From assembly GCA_022702545.1 (NCBI GenBank), contig JAHRBC010000001.1, positions 806,001 to 870,000 of the forward strand: DNA of 64,000 bases, in the 5' to 3' direction. Below the pieces are notes generated by a model, which was not told where the DNA came from, made no database searches, and saw only the letters and a list, made by a program, of their open reading frames with translations. Position 1 is the first letter of the stretch, and every line of letters starts with the position of its first letter. A program made the position numbers and the translations under genes. Positions 58,443 through 64,000 of this stretch are shown in pieces. Source of the DNA: Phycomyces nitens (taxonomy: Eukaryota; Mucoromycota; Mucoromycetes; Mucorales; Phycomycetaceae).

Positions 58443-59968
58443 TTATTCACTAGGCACTGTCGTCTTTGTTAGGGATCGGCTACTCTCGTACGACCTTGAC
58501 GGATATGAATACTGGCTATCAAAACTCGAGTTTTTATAGTCCACCTTTATAGAATCCACAGGCCGGTTTTCTACATAGTATCTGCTTTGGTAGCCAACAA
58601 TATCTAAAGGAGTATCCGCAGATGGTGCATCAGGTCCCAAATCGTATTGAGCATCCGGACCATGCTCTTGTTCTACAATCACTTTTGGCTGGTCCTCGAC
58701 TGTAATTTGTTCGACTGGCCGACTACTGTTCGAGTTGCTGGTAAGGTTTTCCATTGGGTTTGTCAATGTGCTGATTTTGCTATCCTTGGATTTTTTGCTG
58801 GTTACGCTAGAAGTAACCTACAGTAGCAGCAAACAAGCAATGGGGTTCAATAGAATATTCCCTTGGTCATCTATACAGTTTCTTTACCCAGTGAATTGTA
58901 ATAACGTTTACGGTTACGTCAATTGTACAACAGCTCAAGCAAAATAAGCCTCGTTCACGTCCATGAAAGCTCAGGAGAATCACAAGGTTGATAAGAGAAA
59001 CAAACAGGCAGACTATGGATGCCACCATGGTACGTTCTGCTACTTCATGAAGGCGAGACACTTTCCACTCGGTAGTCAGCCTTTTACTGCTTTTCCATAA
59101 TGGTTTTACAAACAAGATTGTCATATAAAAGTTAATAAACTAGCAGAGTGAATTAATAGGCAGCACAACTCGTTTATGGGTCCTTACAAAATCATAAAGC
59201 TAGAAAATAAAATAAACCGGTTTGAACAATTAGTATTTTGGATCAATGGCTTGAATAGGATCTTACCATCAACGGAACACTGGCAAAGTGTTGTAGGCCA
59301 ATTATACATTCTCCTGTATCTTTAAGTTCGGCAATGTGAAAAATAATCTGTATTAGATTGGTGAGGGTAACAGTTAAAATAAACAACTAATAATATTGGG
59401 GGGCTATGGTTAGGTTTACCATTAATGAGAAGATGCCAACATAAGGGGTCAAGAGTAGACAGTGAAACCTATAGCTTGGTGTTTTCCACCTCGACTGCCG
59501 CACAGAAGAAACTACCCACACTTTCTCGATTAACCTAAAAATAAAATTCAAGCACGCAAGAAAGGTGTGTTGGCAATGTGGTACATGTACAAAGATGAAT
59601 GGCCGTATACTTGCCACCAATAGATAGTCAATTTGGTAGCAGAATAGAATATGTCACAGGCCATAATTGATAAGTAGCAAGAGATATAATTTCCTACATA
59701 AACGACCTTTGAGACCTCTACCAAGGATGTAGTTCATCTTACCATTGTTGGTAGAGGTGAATATCATGCTTGACGTAGTAAATGACCATGAGAATATATA
59801 GAGAGCAAGAACAAGCCACCTCGAGTACGACAGGTATCTGTATTGAACATTATATGTTTTGATTCCGAACAAGAGAGAGAGTATGCTGATGGAAAACATT
59901 GAGATGATCTGAGAGACCATTTCGCTGCTGTCAGGCTGTGGCGTTTTTACAAAATATAGGGATTCCAT
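58443..59968 (-). CDS. Seven-transmembrane protein, possible receptor
   Basis: Seven exons: 59968-59743, 59693-59615, 59534-59420, 59347-59267, 59199-59188 (12 nt), 59139-58888, 58817-58443; 1140 nt, 379 residues. Seven hydrophobic segments can be counted: IISMFSISILSLLFGI, LVLALYIFSWSF, ISCYLSIMACDIFYSA, CLLLTPYVGIFSLMII, IIGLQHFASVPLML with NFYMTILFV, VASIVCLFVSLINLVILL, and CLSCCTIDVTVNVI. An extracellular start of about 15 residues and a 120-residue acidic, Ser-rich cytoplasmic tail give a G-protein-coupled-receptor-like layout. I recognise no specific family. Exon 2 may end in a GC donor (GCAAGT at 59614) or a GT three bases earlier; both keep the frame. Confidence 0.75.
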
Positions 59969-61100
59969 CTTTTTTTAAATACTAATAAAAAAAAAGGGTT
60001 CCTCAATTGTGGTCTTTGCTGGGTCTACGCTAAATAATGTATTTTTGAGATTATAGGAAAAGGGAAAGAGAGAAACAAGTATGATGAATTAATGGTGGCC
60101 GATCTTTTTCTTCTTCTTTTAAATAAGTATATGAATCCCAACGCTATTTTGTTGCTTTATGTACCCCTTAAATCTTTAAGTGTCTTTTTGGAATATATTG
60201 TCTACAGGGCAAGTCTCTATAAATATGTCTTTTTTTTTAAAATAAAAAAAAAGAATCGTTTCAATATCTCATATTTAGATTCCGCTCATATAGGAAAGAG
60301 AGAATTACTAGAGAATATCTTTGACCTTCATTTTTTTTCATATGCTGTATACCCAGTCTAGTTTTACTGTATGATTCAATAAAACACCATGATTTATTGT
60401 AAAGTAGTGTAGATGTGTCAATTCAATGGCTCTGTCAAGATATAATCCAACATTAGCCTGGAGAGAGTTGAGAGTATAATCAGACTCTTTTCAGGCCAGA
60501 TCCTTTGGTGCTCTCTAGCCTATTACATTCTCACCTTTGTTTAAAGGCATCTCTACAAAACACTTTACATGTAACAATTATACAGTTAGTAGCATATATT
60601 TATAGAGAAAACGATAGAGAATAATAATATAGGAACGTTTGTTTTATAAAGTGATTTAAATTGGAGTTTAATCCGTTTGAAAAAAAAAAGTTCTCTTTTA
60701 CTACATGGCTATTATATATTATTAGAGTGTACAAGAATCTAATAATTGGCAATTGGCATTAGCAGCCTTTGTGCCGTTTGTATAAACTATTAGGCGTATC
60801 TTTTGGTAATCAAAAGGCACCTCACTGTTTATCAAGACTGAATTGACCGCCATTTAAGATTCAAATGTTTAACTTTTTTATAAATAAAAGTAGAAAGTGC
60901 TAAAGATCTAGGCAAGAGCAGCTAGAGTAAGCAAATAAACCGTACAAAGTAAACCATTTGGACGAAAAACTATTGAATGTATATACCCAAATTATTTCTA
61001 TCTTCCACTCAACAATTCATGACACACGAATACAGCTTCTCTTTCAAGAAAGTGCAGCTATATCCAGTAAAGCAAAATAACCTGGAAACCATTCAATAGA
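59969..61100. other. Intergenic region, no gene recognised
   Basis: AT-rich upstream region of the seven-transmembrane gene, then sequence leading to a transposase relic. Short open frames (e.g. 60092-60361, +) are Leu/Phe/Lys-rich and look like chance. No RNA gene recognised. Confidence 0.4.
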
Positions 61101-61110
61101 GATATGACTG

Positions 61111-61734
61111 GGAAATGAAATACCAAGACACAGCCATGGACTTGCTTACAAATTACGCTTTTATCGATGAGTCTTCCTTCCACATCAACTTGAAAGGATG
61201 AGCTCCTTGGAGTAAAACGCCAGTAGCTGTAGTTCTTGCTACTCGAGCCAAGTCAACACCAATTTTGAGTGGGATAGTTATTCAGGAGTTGTCAAAATAA
61301 CCGCGCAAAAATCTAACCCACCATCAAGCAAGGATTGACCAATTGCAAGAATATGGAGAAAAGAAAATGGGCACCAGAACAAACACCAATCATTATGTAG
61401 ATTTTTTTTCTGAGCTTGATGAATGGATTGGACAAATTCAAATTAACAAAAGGGGTTTACTCGGTGATGAACAATGCTCCCATCAATGGCAATGAAAAAA
61501 TACTATAGTTACGTTTATTCACATTTCTATTCCCCTAAACTAAATCCAATTGAGCGGGTTTTGTCATTTATGAAAAAAAGAAACCTGGTAAAGAGAGGCA
61601 AGCTCTTGGACAATGAAACTTTAACACAAAGAATTACAGAAGCGTTCATCCAGGTTACAAAGGAAGACATTGCTTGTTTCATTGGCAATTCTGCAGTTCG
61701 CATCTTCAATTGCTCCAAACAACTCCTTTTGTAG
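61111..61734 (+). pseudogene. Tc1/IS630-type transposase relic
   Basis: A dead DDE transposase fragment of a family different from the intact one at 7839-8915. The first catalytic segment reads FIDESSFHINLKG and then meets a stop (61198-61200); TRAKSTPILSGIVI follows. After frameshifts the third catalytic region reappears at about 61519-61734: SPKLNPIERVLSFMKK with the Glu of PIE, then KRGKLLDNETL. The N-terminal DNA-binding part and terminal repeats were not found, so it is truncated and mutated. Confidence 0.85.
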
Positions 61735-62033
61735 TTTTATCAATAGAAAATTAACATTGTACTTACAGTTCTCGCAACAATTTTGAGATCGGTCACACAG
61801 CTTGGAACAGGTTAGTGAAAAATGAAGTACAGGATCTTTATAATGTTTACTTGGTTTATTGTTTTCTGATAGAATTAGATAAGTTGGTCGACAAGTTCGA
61901 ATGAGTTGACCAACAAATAGGAATTAAAATAAGAGAAAGAGATAGCGAGAGAGAGAATTATATTCAGGGATGGTCAGTGAAGGAGAATCTTTAGAGAATC
62001 TACTGTATTGGAGATGAAAGTTTCCCATCTTAA

Positions 62034-62455
62034 CATGCGCTAACAGTGTCAGGTTCCATCGCCGGAGAAATGGTTCCAAGTACACCTCACTCAGGACGCA
62101 GACTGGGTCCACTACCATCTGGGCCGGAGACCAGTGGATTCCTTTGTCATGATGAAAATCACCCATCTCGCTCAAACTAACAAGGTATATATATATATAT
62201 ATAAAGACTCATAGAGCGAGCAGAAACAAGTTAATCCTCATCAAGTAGTATCAGATCGTTCGTTTACTTTTTATTTTCTTACCTTTGTGATAAGCATGAT
62301 AAATACATATAAACGCCTTTTTCAACTTGACATGCGCTAACAGTGTCAGGTTCCATCGCCAGAGAAATGGTTCCAAGTACACCTCACTTAGGACGCAGAC
62401 TGGGTCTACTACCATCTGGGCCGGAGACCAGTGGATTCCTTTGTCATGATGAAAA
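62034..62455. repeat. 125-bp direct repeat pair
   Basis: 62034-62158 and 62331-62455 match over 125 bp with about three differences, 297 bp apart. Both are GC-richer than their flanks, and on the minus strand both keep the same open frame (including KGIHWSPAQMVVDPV). The flanking and intervening sequences are not related. They could be copies of a small mobile or exon-derived sequence; I do not recognise the protein. Confidence 0.8.
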
Positions 62456-62514
62456 GCATCAGAGTTCGGAAGAAAAAAAGAGTAATGGCCAACTTTTGTT
62501 TTTATGAACATCAT

Positions 62515-63175
62515 CTGATCTCCGTGTGACTGCTAAAGTACAAGCTTAATGCATTTATTCGTTCGGTATTCGTAAATCGACACAGCGTGAAGCGAGTCAC
62601 AAACTTACGCATTAATCACTTGTAAGATTTTGGTTGTCAATCACTTTGTTCTTTACGCATCATAATCTACATATTAGAATCAATTCTTGAACCGTATCTT
62701 TTCCTTGTTTGGGAACAGAACTTTTTAAACGAATAAAGTCGTCAAACCAAAGTCGATTGAGAATACATCTTGAATCAGTAAAGACTCTAAACTAAATCAA
62801 TTCATACAGCTCGAACAAACTGGCAACAGTCGATTCTAATCTACTCTTCACATTACCAAAATGTCAAGAATACTACTGTTTTACAAACGGTGTCAAACAT
62901 GAATTACTACTCGTGCCCATTATCTCTTTCTTGCCTTGGTTTCCGTATATAAAAGAAAGTAAATGAAGCACCCATCCATGCTTTATGTGTTGACTTGTGC
63001 CTTATACTATTCTTGGCAATTCATATAGTCCGTGACTTGGTTTACGTTGTGTAGATTTAACGGTATCCTCATTCATTGACATTGTTGTGCTTCCCACGCT
63101 TTTTGAAAATCGATTGGACTTCTGTTAGATATTAAAAAAAAGCTTCTCACATTTTCCTTTGGACTTGGCACCAAA
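62515..63175. other. Intergenic region before the last gene
   Basis: AT-rich sequence with no motif; it presumably includes the promoter of the gene starting at 63176. No RNA gene seen. Confidence 0.4.
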
Positions 63176-64000
63176 ATGAATATTTCATTTCTCATTGATT
63201 ACATCAGAAACAGCAAGAATCCAGATTTCAATGAATTTGTGAACAGAACTCTGGAAAATATTATAGCTATCTCTTATGAGTTACAAGGCAAGTCCCCGGA
63301 TCTACTGTTTGCGTGGTGGCGACAAAAATTTGCACTAGAATTGAAGAGGCAAAACAAGGACCCTCACCTCCTCCAAAAGTAAGTACAACGGACGATTGCT
63401 ATATTAAAAAAGATACTAATGTTTTTTTTCTTATCTTAGGAAGATTGTGTACAATGAACAAAAATGGGTAGAAGTCAAGAATGCTATCACTGCCTTGGTA
63501 CATCTTTTTGCAAAAATAATGCTTTTTTTTAAGATTACTAACGTCTTATGCTACTGTTTATTAGGCGCACACACGCTTACGATACCAAACAGAAGGCTTG
63601 AAAGCTTTGGCAGATTCTGCCACATCATCACGCCGTATCTTGACCTTGACCAACGCACTTGCTGACCAGTCTTCCAACGCACTTGCTGACCGGTCTTCCA
63701 ACGCACTTGCTGATGAGTCTTCCAATGCATCTATTAACGATACAACTAGCAGCCCACCTTCGGATAATACGACCAGTCCACTTGTTGATGATACCATCGA
63801 TGTCAACGACGACTTTCTTTTCCCTGGTACTGATAACACGTTTAGTGTTGATCATCAAGACTTCCAACTGCACAGACTGACGTACAAAAAGGTAAAAAAA
63901 AAAAAGTAAGGAAGTGGTAATGATGTGCTCATTTTTCTTGTTATTATTATTATTTGTATGCACCAGATGATTGACCGTCAATTGTTGGCAGAGAAAGAAA
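63176..64000 (+). CDS. Unknown multi-exon gene, 3' truncated by window end
   Basis: Exons 63176-63378, 63440-63497, 63565-63891 and 63967 onward; introns are GTAAGT, GTACAT and GTAAAA types with AG ends, and the frame is continuous. The visible part is about 207 residues and continues past the window. The N-terminus is helical (MNISFLIDYIRNSKNP, LLFAWWRQKFALELKRQ). Exon 3 holds a near-tandem repeat of NALADQSS, NALADRSS and NALADESS, followed by an acidic Ser/Thr/Asp-rich stretch. No known domain is recognised. The repeat may vary in number between strains. Confidence 0.7.

Noticed and set aside
1..64000. tRNA, rRNA or CRISPR arrays
   Set aside because: No tRNA-like B-box or cloverleaf, no rRNA segment, and no regularly spaced short repeats were seen; the simple repeats present are ordinary microsatellites.

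Overview
The window reads as nuclear DNA of an early-diverging fungus, most likely Mucorales (Mucoromycota). The evidence is an AT-rich background, genes with many short introns (about 40-90 nt, GTAAGT-type donors), a Kin4-type kinase with a KA1-like tail, PEX11, HSPA12-type Hsp70, kelch/transmembrane, Ish1-type and TALE homeodomain proteins, plus LINE, LTR and Tc1/mariner debris. Species cannot be fixed from sequence alone.

Positions 1-31261 are a repeat block. Its theme is a small two-exon gene (87 codons plus stop, placeholder name 'MFG family' from its first residues) present nine times: 3.5, 6.7, 9.7, 11.9, 14.1, 16.2, 19.6, 21.8 and 29.7 kb. All copies keep the same exon lengths (94 + 170 nt), an intron of 58-61 nt and a TATATAA box exactly 66 bp before the start codon position. 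Two subfamilies differ strongly in sequence but not in length. The copies sit in two nested palindromes: 4999-13562 (nearly identical arms) and 18025-31261 (arms interrupted by later insertions). In both, type-1 genes and a conserved module lie in the arms and a type-2 gene lies in the centre. Three copies are broken by different lesions. Insertions into the block include an intact Tc1-like transposon, two 5'-truncated LINEs with clear target-site duplications, and several solo LTRs, one of which splits the LINE reverse transcriptase.

Positions 31262-60000 are an ordinary gene-dense stretch. In order: HSPA12-type Hsp70 (+), kelch/transmembrane protein (-), secreted Ish1-domain protein (+), Kin4-like kinase (-), HAD-like protein lacking its nucleophile Asp (-), TALE homeobox (+), MFS transporter (+), PEX11 (-), membrane-anchored SH3 protein (+) and a seven-transmembrane protein (-). 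I rebuilt exon structures by hand; every complete multi-exon model sums to a multiple of three. Three genes use or may use GC-AG introns with donor GCAAGT, and there are microexons of 8, 12 and 33 nt.

Positions 61000-62500 hold a dead Tc1/IS630-type transposase and a 125-bp direct repeat. A further multi-exon gene of unknown function begins at 63176 and runs off the window. The single-copy genes show no shared pathway. The unusual feature is the palindromic amplification of the MFG family, whose products look like small acidic proteins with a basic patch and a SUMO-interaction-like motif.
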